DNA of 64,000 bases, from positions 45,633 to 109,632 of the forward strand of contig JAIUMU010000007.1 of NCBI GenBank assembly GCA_022565355.1. The letters are read 5' to 3'. The notes under the pieces were generated by a model. The model was not told the origin of the DNA. It saw nothing but the letters and a program-made list of their open reading frames with translations, and did not search any database. Position numbers and translations under genes: made by a program. Shown here one piece after another: positions 28,638 through 36,498 of this stretch (within the stretch, counting starts at the first letter, position 1; each line of letters begins with the position of its first letter). The DNA comes from Idiomarina sp. GTDB lineage: Bacteria > Pseudomonadota > Gammaproteobacteria > Enterobacterales > Alteromonadaceae.

Positions 28638-30364
28638 AGAAATCAGGTGCCGCATTAGCGCGTTACGCGCTAGAACAGCTTGGCGTAAAACATACTTTTG
28701 GGATTCCGGGAGTGCATAATACCGAGCTGTATGATGAATTGAATGCCTCCGATCAAATTCAGCCAATATTAGTAGGCCACGAAGGTGCCGGTGCATTTAT
28801 GGCCGATGCGGTAAGCCGCATGGGCGAGAGCATTGGCACCATGGTAATCGTGCCTGCCGCAGGCGTAACCCATGCAGCAAGTGGTATCGGTGAAGCCGGC
28901 CTTGATGGCATTCCTATGCTGGTTATTTCTGGAGGTATTCATACCGAAAGCGGGCACAAATACCAACTTCACGATATGGACCAGCACACCCTGCTTTCCC
29001 CCATTACCAAGGCAACATTTCGCATTGAATCACATGCTCAGGTAATTCCTACTATTTATGCCGCCTATCGTATTGCTACCCAAGGCGAGCCTGGCCCAGT
29101 ATTCGTGGAGCTGCCCTATAACATTGGCAACTTCCTTGGTGAAGTTGAAGGAATGCAAGCCTTTGCTCATGAACCTGTAGCCGCTCAAGTGGATAAAACA
29201 CTACTCAAGCAAGCAGCAGAGCTACTCACAAATGCCAAGAACCCAGGAATTTTCATTGGCTGGGGTGCCATTGGCGCCGTTGATGCAGTGCAAGAGTTAG
29301 CAGAGCACCTTAGTGCTCCTGTTTGTACTACCTTACAAGGCTTAAGTGCGATATCCGCCCAACACCCTTTGCATACCGGTATGGGCTTTGGCGAATACGC
29401 AGTGCCAGCTGCCGAGCAAGCCTTTGCAAACTGTGATTGCCTACTCGCTATTGGCGTACGCTTCGCCGAAATCCCAACGGGTAGCTACAGTATGCCAGTA
29501 CCCGAGAATCTCATTCATTTAGATATTAACCCGGAAGTGTTCAGCGCGAATTTCCCCGCCAAGGTAGCAGTAACAGGAGATGCTGCGCGCTCCGTACCTC
29601 TGCTGGCAGAGTTCGTAAAAGCGCGCTCCGAGCCGCGTGATAACACCGCCCTCGCCGAGCTGATTAAAACAGCCAAGCATCAATACAATGAAGAATGGCT
29701 GAACCACAATAGTGGCGATCGTGTGAACCCTGCAGTTTTCTTCAATGCGTTGCGGGAACAACTCGATAACGACGCTATTTTAGTAGCCGACGATGGTAAC
29801 CATACCTTTTTAATGGCCGAGTTAATGCCGGTTCATGGCCCGCGAAAATTTATCTCACCAAGTGATTTTAATGCCATGGGCTACTGCATCCCGGGCGTAA
29901 TCGGCGCTAAATTGGCGAAGCCAGATACCCAAGTTGTAGGTGTAGTAGGTGATGGAGCGTTGCGCATGACCGGCCTTGAAATGGCCACAGCTAGTGGCTT
30001 GGGTTTAGGCGTACCGGTATTTGTGTTCAATGATGGCGAGCTATCGCAAATCGCTCAAGCACAACAAATCCCCTACAACCGTAAAACCTGCACGGTACTG
30101 AAACCGCTTAATATTGAAGCTCTTGCTGCTGCTACATCCTGTAAGCATATCCTCATCAGCAACAATGAGGAATGCGCCAGCAAAGTACAACAAGCTATTG
30201 CTGCCGCAGCTGCAGGGGAAACGGTGCTAGTAGATGTTCGTATCGATTATTCAAAACGCACGCGCTTTACCCGCGGTGTGGTGAAAAGCACGCTGAAACG
30301 GTTCACGCCACAAGATAAGTTTCGGGTAATTAGCCGGGCGTTACTGCGTAAAATTACCGGATAG
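28634..30364 (+). CDS. Thiamine diphosphate-dependent enzyme (acetolactate synthase-like)
   Basis: 576-residue ThDP enzyme with the three usual domains: an N-terminal pyrimidine-binding domain with cofactor Glu in VGHEGAGAFMADA, a central domain (about 200-330, GIFIGWGAIGAVDAVQELA), and a C-terminal diphosphate-binding domain with VVGDGALRMTGLEMATA and the matching FNDGE. It resembles acetolactate synthase and benzoylformate decarboxylase relatives, but no regulatory ilvN subunit is nearby and the partner is a flavoprotein, so branched-chain synthesis is unlikely. GGAG precedes the ATG. The reaction is probably a decarboxylation or carboligation of a 2-oxoacid; the substrate is unknown. Confidence 0.85.
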   Translation: MKKSGAALARYALEQLGVKHTFGIPGVHNTELYDELNASDQIQPILVGHEGAGAFMADAVSRMGESIGTMVIVPAAGVTHAASGIGEAGLDGIPMLVISGGIHTESGHKYQLHDMDQHTLLSPITKATFRIESHAQVIPTIYAAYRIATQGEPGPVFVELPYNIGNFLGEVEGMQAFAHEPVAAQVDKTLLKQAAELLTNAKNPGIFIGWGAIGAVDAVQELAEHLSAPVCTTLQGLSAISAQHPLHTGMGFGEYAVPAAEQAFANCDCLLAIGVRFAEIPTGSYSMPVPENLIHLDINPEVFSANFPAKVAVTGDAARSVPLLAEFVKARSEPRDNTALAELIKTAKHQYNEEWLNHNSGDRVNPAVFFNALREQLDNDAILVADDGNHTFLMAELMPVHGPRKFISPSDFNAMGYCIPGVIGAKLAKPDTQVVGVVGDGALRMTGLEMATASGLGLGVPVFVFNDGELSQIAQAQQIPYNRKTCTVLKPLNIEALAAATSCKHILISNNEECASKVQQAIAAAAAGETVLVDVRIDYSKRTRFTRGVVKSTLKRFTPQDKFRVISRALLRKITG

Positions 30365-30395
30365 TACAGCGTATTTGCTAACACCTAATGGCAAG

Positions 30396-31406
30396 CTAGC
30401 GCGCATAGCGCGCTGCTGCCTTAGCTAAGCGGCTCGCTACTTCCGCACGCATATCTTCAGGAGCTAGTACTTCCACCAGTTCCGCATAGGATAAAATCCA
30501 CCAGCGGATTTGCCAGGAATCTTTTACATTGGCAACCAATAGTGCACCATCATCACAGGATTCAATGCGCTGATCTTTGCTTAGTGGACTCTCAGTTAAT
30601 GAGCGCACCACATCATCAGAAAACAATTTCACTTTGAGCACAATATCTTTGCCGCTGGAAAACTGTAGCGCTCCCGAATCAAGATAGTTTTGTAAAGAAA
30701 ACCCTTCCGGCGTACTTGATTTATTGTTGGTTTGTTCCGCTTTTTGAATGCGTTGCACTGCAAATAAACGCGGCTGTTCATAGGGTTCTGCGGTGGCTAC
30801 TAAGTAGGTAATGGCCGCTCTTTGCACCAATCCTAATGGGTGTAATTTTAAATTGCTCGGCTCGGGCTTTTGCATCGAGCGGTAGGTTACATTCAACACG
30901 TTTTCGTGAAGTAATGCATGTTGCACCGCTTCCAGAACGAGCGGCTTAATTTCCGGTGGTTGCAACGGCATGTTGGCTGGCACATGGGCTACTTTATCCG
31001 CCCAATTTGCTAGCTTTTGTGGATGCCGCAAGCCGTTCAGCTTATTTTTTGCCTGCCGGAAACGCGGCTGCACACTCTCAAGCACGGTTTTCGGCAGTAG
31101 CGGTTGCATAATCTGCTCAATCAGAGAAAGTGATAAGGCTTCCGCAACAGAGATCCCGGGCATATCAATACTGGCGTCTTTCGCCCAATACCAGCCATAC
31201 GGCTTGCTCTTGGCATTACATGTAATAGGAAATAAGCGGCTAAGCTCAGAAAGATCTCGCTCAACCGTGCGCTTACTTACATCAAAGCCTTCACCAACCA
31301 AAACTTGCTCTAAATCGCGAGACGTTAATCCTGGTGGACGGCTTGGCAATAGTTTTAATAACTCCCATTGCCTTGTAATTGTCATTCGTGAGCCATTGGC
31401 AGTCAT
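30396..31406 (-). CDS. WYL-domain transcriptional regulator (YafY type)
   Basis: 336-residue DNA-binding protein: an N-terminal winged helix (TRQWELLKLLPSRPPGLTSR, then VSKRTVERDLSELS), a linker, and a WYL ligand-binding domain at about 165-300 (ALLHENVLNVTYRS, PLGLVQRAAITYLVATAE) with a C-terminal extension (WWILSYAELVEVLAPEDMR). Such regulators respond to nucleic acids or small ligands and often control defence or DNA-damage genes. AAGGAG precedes the ATG. It is convergent with the FAD/ThDP pair. A perfect palindrome about 125 bases upstream may be its own operator. Confidence 0.88.
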   Translation of the reverse strand: MTANGSRMTITRQWELLKLLPSRPPGLTSRDLEQVLVGEGFDVSKRTVERDLSELSRLFPITCNAKSKPYGWYWAKDASIDMPGISVAEALSLSLIEQIMQPLLPKTVLESVQPRFRQAKNKLNGLRHPQKLANWADKVAHVPANMPLQPPEIKPLVLEAVQHALLHENVLNVTYRSMQKPEPSNLKLHPLGLVQRAAITYLVATAEPYEQPRLFAVQRIQKAEQTNNKSSTPEGFSLQNYLDSGALQFSSGKDIVLKVKLFSDDVVRSLTESPLSKDQRIESCDDGALLVANVKDSWQIRWWILSYAELVEVLAPEDMRAEVASRLAKAAARYAR

Positions 31407-31528
31407 ACAAACTCCTTTTTAGTTACTGCGCACCTTTGTAAACTTTACATTCACTAAAAGGAATGAGCAACAACGAATATGCTGCTTGTAAGTACTTATT
31501 TTCCTTGCTTTATCAATTATCACTAATG

Positions 31529-31549
31529 TTGCGACACCTGATGTCGCAA
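31529..31549. promoter_or_regulatory. Palindromic operator candidate upstream of the WYL regulator
   Basis: TTGCGACA and TGTCGCAA form a perfect 8-base dyad around a 5-base centre. It lies between the LysR gene stop and the WYL regulator start. There is no T tract, so it is more like an operator than a terminator. Autoregulation is inference. Confidence 0.5.
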
Positions 31550-31577
31550 GGTTGCTATTTAGGGTAAAAAACCACAA

Positions 31578-32498
31578 TTAGGTAGTGAAAATCACCTCCA
31601 TGAATTGCTCACGTAACCAAATCATGCGCGGATCATGATGGTATCTTTCGTGCCAATATAGATAGAATTTTACCGGTGCAGCTTGCAGCGGCTCCGGCAA
31701 AGGGCGAATAAGTAACCGGCGGCCTTCGGCAATGCGCTCGGCTAAACGCTTTGGTAAGGTAAAAACAAGATCTGAATCTTCCAGAAAATCAGCCACCGAA
31801 GTAAACCCAGCTAAACGCAACGCAACATCGCGTTTTAAACCATGCGCGGCCAGAACCTGCTCCATACTGCCGGCCCCTCTCCCGGTTATCGATACTAATC
31901 CATGGGGCGTGTTGGCATAATCTTCGGCACTCATCTTGGCATGTGCCAAAGCATGGTTATCGGCGAGTAAACAAACCACATTCATCTCTTCCAGGGCTCT
32001 TCGATGCAAGCTATGTTCCGCACTCATGGGTGCCAAGCCGCTCAGGCTAAAATGTACTTCATCGCGCTCTAGCATTGGAAAGCTATCCAATTCTTGGCGC
32101 ACAACCTCGAAGCGCATATTGGGTGCAAGGGCACGTACGCGCTTTACCAACGCCGGAAAATATAACCCAACTTCCATATCTAACCCGGTAATACGAATCA
32201 AGGTATCATCGGTAGCCGGATCAAATTGTGGCGGCTCAATCACCCGTTCAATGTCACGGAGTAACCCATCTAGCTCGCTTTGCAGCAATACGGCCCGAGA
32301 ACTCAAGGTAAAACCAGTAGCAGTGCGTATCAGCAACGGATCATTGAAGCTCTCCCGCAGCCGCCCCAGAGCTCTGCTTACAGCAGGCTGGCTCATATTC
32401 AAGCGTTCCGCTGCCCGCGATACATGGCGCTCGCTAAGAAGCACCTCGAGTACCACCAGTAGATTAAGATCGATATCACGTAATTTTGCGCTACGCAT
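31578..32498 (-). CDS. LysR-family transcriptional regulator
   Basis: 306-residue regulator with the N-terminal winged helix (DLNLLVVLEVLLSERHVSRAA, then LNMSQPAVSRALGRLRESF) and a two-lobed effector domain. I start at the ATG preceded by GAGGG five bases upstream; a GTG five codons earlier is less well placed. It is divergent from cytochrome b561-yceI, the layout in which LysR regulators usually control the divergent genes, and a dyad TGAGTA-N14-TACTCA lies between them. The effector is unknown. Confidence 0.9.
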   Translation of the reverse strand: MRSAKLRDIDLNLLVVLEVLLSERHVSRAAERLNMSQPAVSRALGRLRESFNDPLLIRTATGFTLSSRAVLLQSELDGLLRDIERVIEPPQFDPATDDTLIRITGLDMEVGLYFPALVKRVRALAPNMRFEVVRQELDSFPMLERDEVHFSLSGLAPMSAEHSLHRRALEEMNVVCLLADNHALAHAKMSAEDYANTPHGLVSITGRGAGSMEQVLAAHGLKRDVALRLAGFTSVADFLEDSDLVFTLPKRLAERIAEGRRLLIRPLPEPLQAAPVKFYLYWHERYHHDPRMIWLREQFMEVIFTT

Positions 32499-32565
32499 AA
32501 CACCCTCACTCACTATCCTAAAAATGGATAGCTTTTATTAGTTTAATGCATTTGCTGAATATATA

Positions 32566-32591
32566 TGAGTACACTAAGCTATGTCTACTCA
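32566..32591. promoter_or_regulatory. Candidate LysR-type binding dyad
   Basis: TGAGTA-N14-TACTCA lies in the divergent region between the LysR gene and cytochrome b561. The size and position fit a LysR recognition site, but the assignment rests on context only. Confidence 0.4.
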
Positions 32592-32655
32592 GTAAATAGT
32601 AAGTAATTTGCAGAGCTCGGCGTTAGCGGCCACTAAGGAAAGAAAGGAATAGCAA

Positions 32656-33264
32656 ATGGCTTTAGTGAAACAAATCAAAAACAGTAAACAGCAATACGGT
32701 TGGGTGGCAATTTTTATGCACTGGCTTGTGGCTGTTGTGGTTTTAGGAATGTATCCACTTGGGCTCTACATCGTTTCGCTTGGTTACTATGATCCCGGCT
32801 ACCGCATTTACCCAAATATTCATCGCAGCATCGGCATATTACTCGCCATGGTAATTTTACTGCGGGTGGCTTGGAAGCTATTGAACCCTAGCCCAATCAT
32901 GCTCGCGCGCTCCAAATTTGAACGTTTTGCCGCTCATGCAGGGCATACCGCTTTATACCTATTACTACTCACCGTAGTAACCAGTGGGTATTTACTATCT
33001 ACCGCCGATGGCCGCAGTATTCGCGTTTTTGATTGGTTTTCAGTACCTGCGATTCAAGCGCTAGCCACACGGCAGGAAGATTTCTGGGGCAATATCCACT
33101 TCTATGCAGCTACCGGCATGATGATTTTAGTGGCGGTGCATTTAGCAGCCGCCTTGAAACACCACTATGTAAATAAAGATGCCACCCTAAAGAGAATGGT
33201 AGGGGTGCAAGGAAATACGCACGAAACCGAAAATCGCAACAGTAATCAACCCAATACGCTTTAA
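32656..33264 (+). CDS. Cytochrome b561-type membrane protein
   Basis: 202-residue diheme-type cytochrome b with four membrane segments. Heme-ligand histidines are visible at the N-terminus (FMHWLVAVVVLG), in YPNIHRSIGILLAM, in FAAHAGHTALYLLLL, and in MMILVAVHLAAALKHHYV. Bacterial members move electrons from quinol in the inner membrane. The pairing with a YceI protein 26 bases downstream is the familiar yceJ-yceI arrangement. Two purine-rich stretches (AAGGAAAG, AAAGGAA) precede the ATG. Confidence 0.92.
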   Translation: MALVKQIKNSKQQYGWVAIFMHWLVAVVVLGMYPLGLYIVSLGYYDPGYRIYPNIHRSIGILLAMVILLRVAWKLLNPSPIMLARSKFERFAAHAGHTALYLLLLTVVTSGYLLSTADGRSIRVFDWFSVPAIQALATRQEDFWGNIHFYAATGMMILVAVHLAAALKHHYVNKDATLKRMVGVQGNTHETENRNSNQPNTL

Positions 33265-33290
33265 CTAAATACTTAACCGAGGATTTACCT

Positions 33291-33881
33291 ATGAAACTAG
33301 TAACATTAAAAAATATCGCTATCGCATCTGCCTTTGCCGGTATCACGGCATTCAGCACCGCGGCCAGCGCGGCCGATTATGTAATTGATACGGAAGGCGC
33401 GCATGCCTCTATCAACTTCAAAATTGACCATCTAGGCGTAAGCTACGTAGTAGGACGCTTTAACGAGTTTACCGGCACCTTCACCTATGATGCCGAGAAC
33501 CCAGGTAACAACAAAGTAGAAGTAACGGTAAACACTGCATCTGTCGATTCTAACCACGCTGAGCGTGACCGCCATATTCGCAGCAGTGATTTCATTGATG
33601 CAAGCAAATGGAGCCAAGCCCACTTTGTAAGCACTAACTACGCTGACCAAGGCGATGGTAAAGCTGAGCTTACCGGCAACCTCACCTTGTTCGGAAAAAC
33701 TCGCGAAATTACCATTGATGTGGAAAAATATGGCGAAGGGCAAGATCCATGGGGTGGTTATCGCGCTGGTTTCACCGGTACCGTAGCGTTAAACATCACA
33801 GATTTTGGTATTGATTTTAACTTAGGTCCGGCGGCGCAAACCGTGTATATGGACCTCGTTGTAGAAGGCATTCGCCAATAA
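33291..33881 (+). CDS. YceI-like periplasmic lipid-binding protein
   Basis: 196-residue protein with a signal peptide (about 1-27, ending STAASAADYV) and a complete YceI lipocalin-like barrel: DTEGAHASINFKIDHLGVSY, SVDSNHAERDRHIRSSDF, GNLTLFGKTREITIDV, and the C-terminal DFNLGPAAQTVYMDLVVEG. The fold binds polyisoprenoids in known structures. Co-transcribed with cytochrome b561. CGAGG lies before the ATG. Confidence 0.94.
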   Translation: MKLVTLKNIAIASAFAGITAFSTAASAADYVIDTEGAHASINFKIDHLGVSYVVGRFNEFTGTFTYDAENPGNNKVEVTVNTASVDSNHAERDRHIRSSDFIDASKWSQAHFVSTNYADQGDGKAELTGNLTLFGKTREITIDVEKYGEGQDPWGGYRAGFTGTVALNITDFGIDFNLGPAAQTVYMDLVVEGIRQ

Positions 33882-33884
33882 TTT

Positions 33885-34358
33885 ATGCACATTCGTTTAG
33901 CAACGGCTGCGGATATCGCAGCCATCGCCAACATAGAATATGAACACTATGCTGCAGAGGGTTACCCTGCAGCATTTCTTTTTCAAGCTTATCGGCAATG
34001 GCCAAACTTGTTGTGGGTAGCAGAACGCACAGAAGAAAATGGCAGCAGTAAGCCTGCAACAAATGTGTGTGCTTACTTACTCGCGGCACCCGGCCAGCAG
34101 CAAGGGCATGTTTGGATTATGTCGGTGCTGGTAGCAGCCCAAGCGCGCGGCATGCGGCTAGGCTCTAGCTTAATGCAACAGGCAATTAAGGAACTACGCC
34201 AGCAAGGTGCGCAGCAGCTTTGGCTAAGTGTGGCACCAGAAAACGTAGCTGCAATTGAGCTGTATGGTAAATTAGGCTTTCAGAAACAAAGTTATCAGGC
34301 TGATTATCTTGGCAATGGCGAACATCGTGATATTCTCTGTTTACATGTAAGCGCGTAA
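33885..34358 (+). CDS. GNAT-family N-acetyltransferase
   Basis: 157-residue acetyltransferase. The acetyl-CoA site is in VLVAAQARGMRLGSSLMQQA (Q/RxxGxG/A type), followed by LWLSVAPENVAAIELYGKLGF. The overall shape resembles RimI-like protein or small-molecule acetyltransferases. It begins three bases after the yceI stop and so may be read through from that operon, but its ribosome site is weak. The substrate is unknown. Confidence 0.88.
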   Translation: MHIRLATAADIAAIANIEYEHYAAEGYPAAFLFQAYRQWPNLLWVAERTEENGSSKPATNVCAYLLAAPGQQQGHVWIMSVLVAAQARGMRLGSSLMQQAIKELRQQGAQQLWLSVAPENVAAIELYGKLGFQKQSYQADYLGNGEHRDILCLHVSA

Positions 34359-34407
34359 GCTTTGTTTACACCCGAGCAGAATATAATAACCAAGAAGAGG
34401 CAAGCGA

Positions 34408-35700
34408 ATGGGCAACGAGCAGAATACATGGCAAGCAAGGCGTTCCGGAGCGGCTCCGGCACGGCCCGGCGATTTACGCAACCCATGGCAGCGCGATCGT
34501 GCTCGCATCCTCCATTCTGCAGCATTTCGCAGGCTACAATCAAAAACCCAAATTATGAATATTGGCGAGAACGATTTTTATCGCACTCGCCTTACCCATT
34601 CATTAGAAGCAGCGCAAATTGGTGCATCGCTGATTAATCAGCTAGCGCATTCTGGCACCGATACCACGCGCGCATTGCTGCCTGATGAGAATCTAATGGA
34701 AGCACTTTGCCTAGCACATGATATTGGCCATCCACCCTTTGGCCATGGTGGTGAAACAGCCTTGAATTACAAAATGCTGGGTTCGGGTGGCTTTGAGGGG
34801 AACGGCCAAACATTTCGGATTGTGGGCTGTTTAGAGGCGTATCATGCTGAACATGGCATGGATCTTACGCGCCGAACTCTGCTCGGATTATTAAAATACC
34901 CTGTACTAACGCCTGATTCCGAGCGCCCCAGCGAAGACATGCCCAAGAGTTTAAGTAAGTGGAAGCCCACGAAAGCTGTATTCACTGCTGATGCTGAGTT
35001 ACTGGATTGGGTATTAGAACCCTTGAGTAAGAGTGATCGCGAGCGCTTCCAAGAAGTGGATACACTTACCAATTCGCCATGGTTGCGAGCAAAACACAAA
35101 TCATTCGATGCTTCCTTGATGGAGCTCGCCGATGATATCGCCTATGGCGTGCATGATTTAGAAGATGCAGTAGTTACCGGCAACCTGAACCGAAGCCAAT
35201 GGTTGGCCTTTATGCAGCCAATTTTCAGCGAATTACCTGCCGATCTTCGGGCGTTAATGCTCGAGTTAGAACAACAACTGTTTTCTGAAGTGCACCATTT
35301 ACGTAAAAACGCCATCGGTGCCATGGTGAATATTTTTGTAACCGCAGTGCAAATTGCCGAAGTATTGCCGGATACAGAACAGCCGCTCATTCGCATGAAT
35401 GCGATTTTACCTGCAGCTGAACGCATTCTTTTGAACGGTTTAAAAGCCGTTGTATTTGAATATGTGATCAACCAACCCGCCATTCAGCAACTACGCTATC
35501 GCAGCCAAAGCATGCTGTTGAACTTATTTTCTGCTTTTCACGCGGAACCAGAACGGCTGCTACCCCGCAACACCAGAGCCCGTTGGCAGCATGCCAACGA
35601 GCACAGCGGCACGGTAGCTGCCGATCGGGTGTTGTGTGATTATATTGCCGGCATGACCGATGATTACGCGGAACATATGTATAAACGGTTGTTCATCTAA
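34408..35700 (+). CDS. dGTPase-family deoxynucleotide triphosphohydrolase (HD domain)
   Basis: 430-residue HD phosphohydrolase that splits dNTPs (typically dGTP) to nucleoside and triphosphate. The metal site is intact: H in RTRLTHSLEAAQIG, HD in LCLAHDIGHPPFGHGGE, and D in MELADDIAYGVHDLEDAV. AFRRLQSKTQ is the usual N-terminal motif. This shorter marine-type family has been reported to protect against phages by depleting dGTP (shown for a Shewanella relative), so defence is one possible role besides nucleotide balance. GAGG precedes the ATG. It is alone, convergent with rsuA. Confidence 0.92.
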   Translation: MGNEQNTWQARRSGAAPARPGDLRNPWQRDRARILHSAAFRRLQSKTQIMNIGENDFYRTRLTHSLEAAQIGASLINQLAHSGTDTTRALLPDENLMEALCLAHDIGHPPFGHGGETALNYKMLGSGGFEGNGQTFRIVGCLEAYHAEHGMDLTRRTLLGLLKYPVLTPDSERPSEDMPKSLSKWKPTKAVFTADAELLDWVLEPLSKSDRERFQEVDTLTNSPWLRAKHKSFDASLMELADDIAYGVHDLEDAVVTGNLNRSQWLAFMQPIFSELPADLRALMLELEQQLFSEVHHLRKNAIGAMVNIFVTAVQIAEVLPDTEQPLIRMNAILPAAERILLNGLKAVVFEYVINQPAIQQLRYRSQSMLLNLFSAFHAEPERLLPRNTRARWQHANEHSGTVAADRVLCDYIAGMTDDYAEHMYKRLFI

Positions 35701-35709
35701 AAATGAAGG

Positions 35710-36396
35710 TTAAAACAACGCTATTTCTGCATCGGTTAAGGCACGAAACTCACCCGGTTCAAGCTCACCGAGGCTAAGTTCGCCCACTTGCTCGCGATGC
35801 AGTTCTAGCACTTTATTGCCAACAGCAGCAAACATACGCCGCACCTGGTGATAACGCCCTTCATTCACTTTCACTAAGGCCTCTTTTTCACCTACGATCA
35901 CTAATTCTGCCGGCTCAGTTAGCTTCGGATCGCCACGTAACTGCAGCCCTTTAGCAAAAGCGGCTACATCTGCCTCACTCACTGGATCGGCTAATTGGGC
36001 ACGGTACACTTTGGTACAGCCGTGCTTAGGTGAGGTAATACGATGCGACCACTGGCCATCGTTGGTTACCAACAATAAGCCTGAGGTTTCTAAATCCAGC
36101 CGCCCTACTGTATGGAATTTATCTGGATTGGGTAAATCTAGATAAGAGAACACGGTCATGTGGTTGGGATCATCGTTGGCACAAATACAGCCCACTGGCT
36201 TATGGAACATTAGGTAGGTTGGGCCCAACAATTGCAAACGCACCCCATTCCAAACCACTTCAGCCCCATCAGGTACATGTGCGGCTCCTTTTTTCACTAC
36301 ATCGCCATTCACACTTACTTCGCTACGATGAAGTGTGCGCGTAGCTTCCTTGCGGCTCATGCCGGTAGTTTCAGACAAAAATCGATCTAAACGCAT
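35710..36396 (-). CDS. rsuA: 16S rRNA pseudouridine(516) synthase
   Basis: Makes pseudouridine 516 in 16S rRNA. The 228-residue protein has an N-terminal S4 domain (MRLDRFLSETTGMSRKEATR) and a RsuA/RluB catalytic domain with GRLDLETSGLLLVTNDG (catalytic Asp), KVYRAQL and VNEGRYHQVRRMFAAVGN. The start is the ATG of MRLDRFL, as in homologues; the 95-codon longer frame overlaps the divergent photolyase gene and has no support. Confidence 0.94.
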   Translation of the reverse strand: MRLDRFLSETTGMSRKEATRTLHRSEVSVNGDVVKKGAAHVPDGAEVVWNGVRLQLLGPTYLMFHKPVGCICANDDPNHMTVFSYLDLPNPDKFHTVGRLDLETSGLLLVTNDGQWSHRITSPKHGCTKVYRAQLADPVSEADVAAFAKGLQLRGDPKLTEPAELVIVGEKEALVKVNEGRYHQVRRMFAAVGNKVLELHREQVGELSLGELEPGEFRALTDAEIALF

Positions 36397-36443
36397 AATA
36401 TAAAGAACCAGTTGAGGTATTTCGGCGTATTCTACCACTACCC

Positions 36444-36466
36444 GAGAATAGATGTGATCTGTTCTC
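36444..36466. promoter_or_regulatory. 23-bp palindrome between rsuA and the photolyase gene
   Basis: GAGAATAGAT-GTG-ATCTGTTCTC is a 10-base dyad with one mismatch per arm pair. It lies 33 bases before the photolyase ATG and 48 before the rsuA start. It is not a LexA box. A light- or stress-responsive regulator is possible but unidentified. Confidence 0.45.
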
Positions 36467-36498
36467 ATAGCCGAGTAGCAGTATAGGGATAAAAAAGC

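Noticed and set aside
31936..32541. Plus-strand frame of 201 codons opposite the LysR gene
   Set aside because: Very rich in Ser and Arg and antisense to a recognisable LysR regulator.
36444..36466. LexA (SOS) box before the photolyase gene
   Set aside because: The palindrome GAGAATAGAT/ATCTGTTCTC does not contain the CTGT-N8-ACAG pattern.
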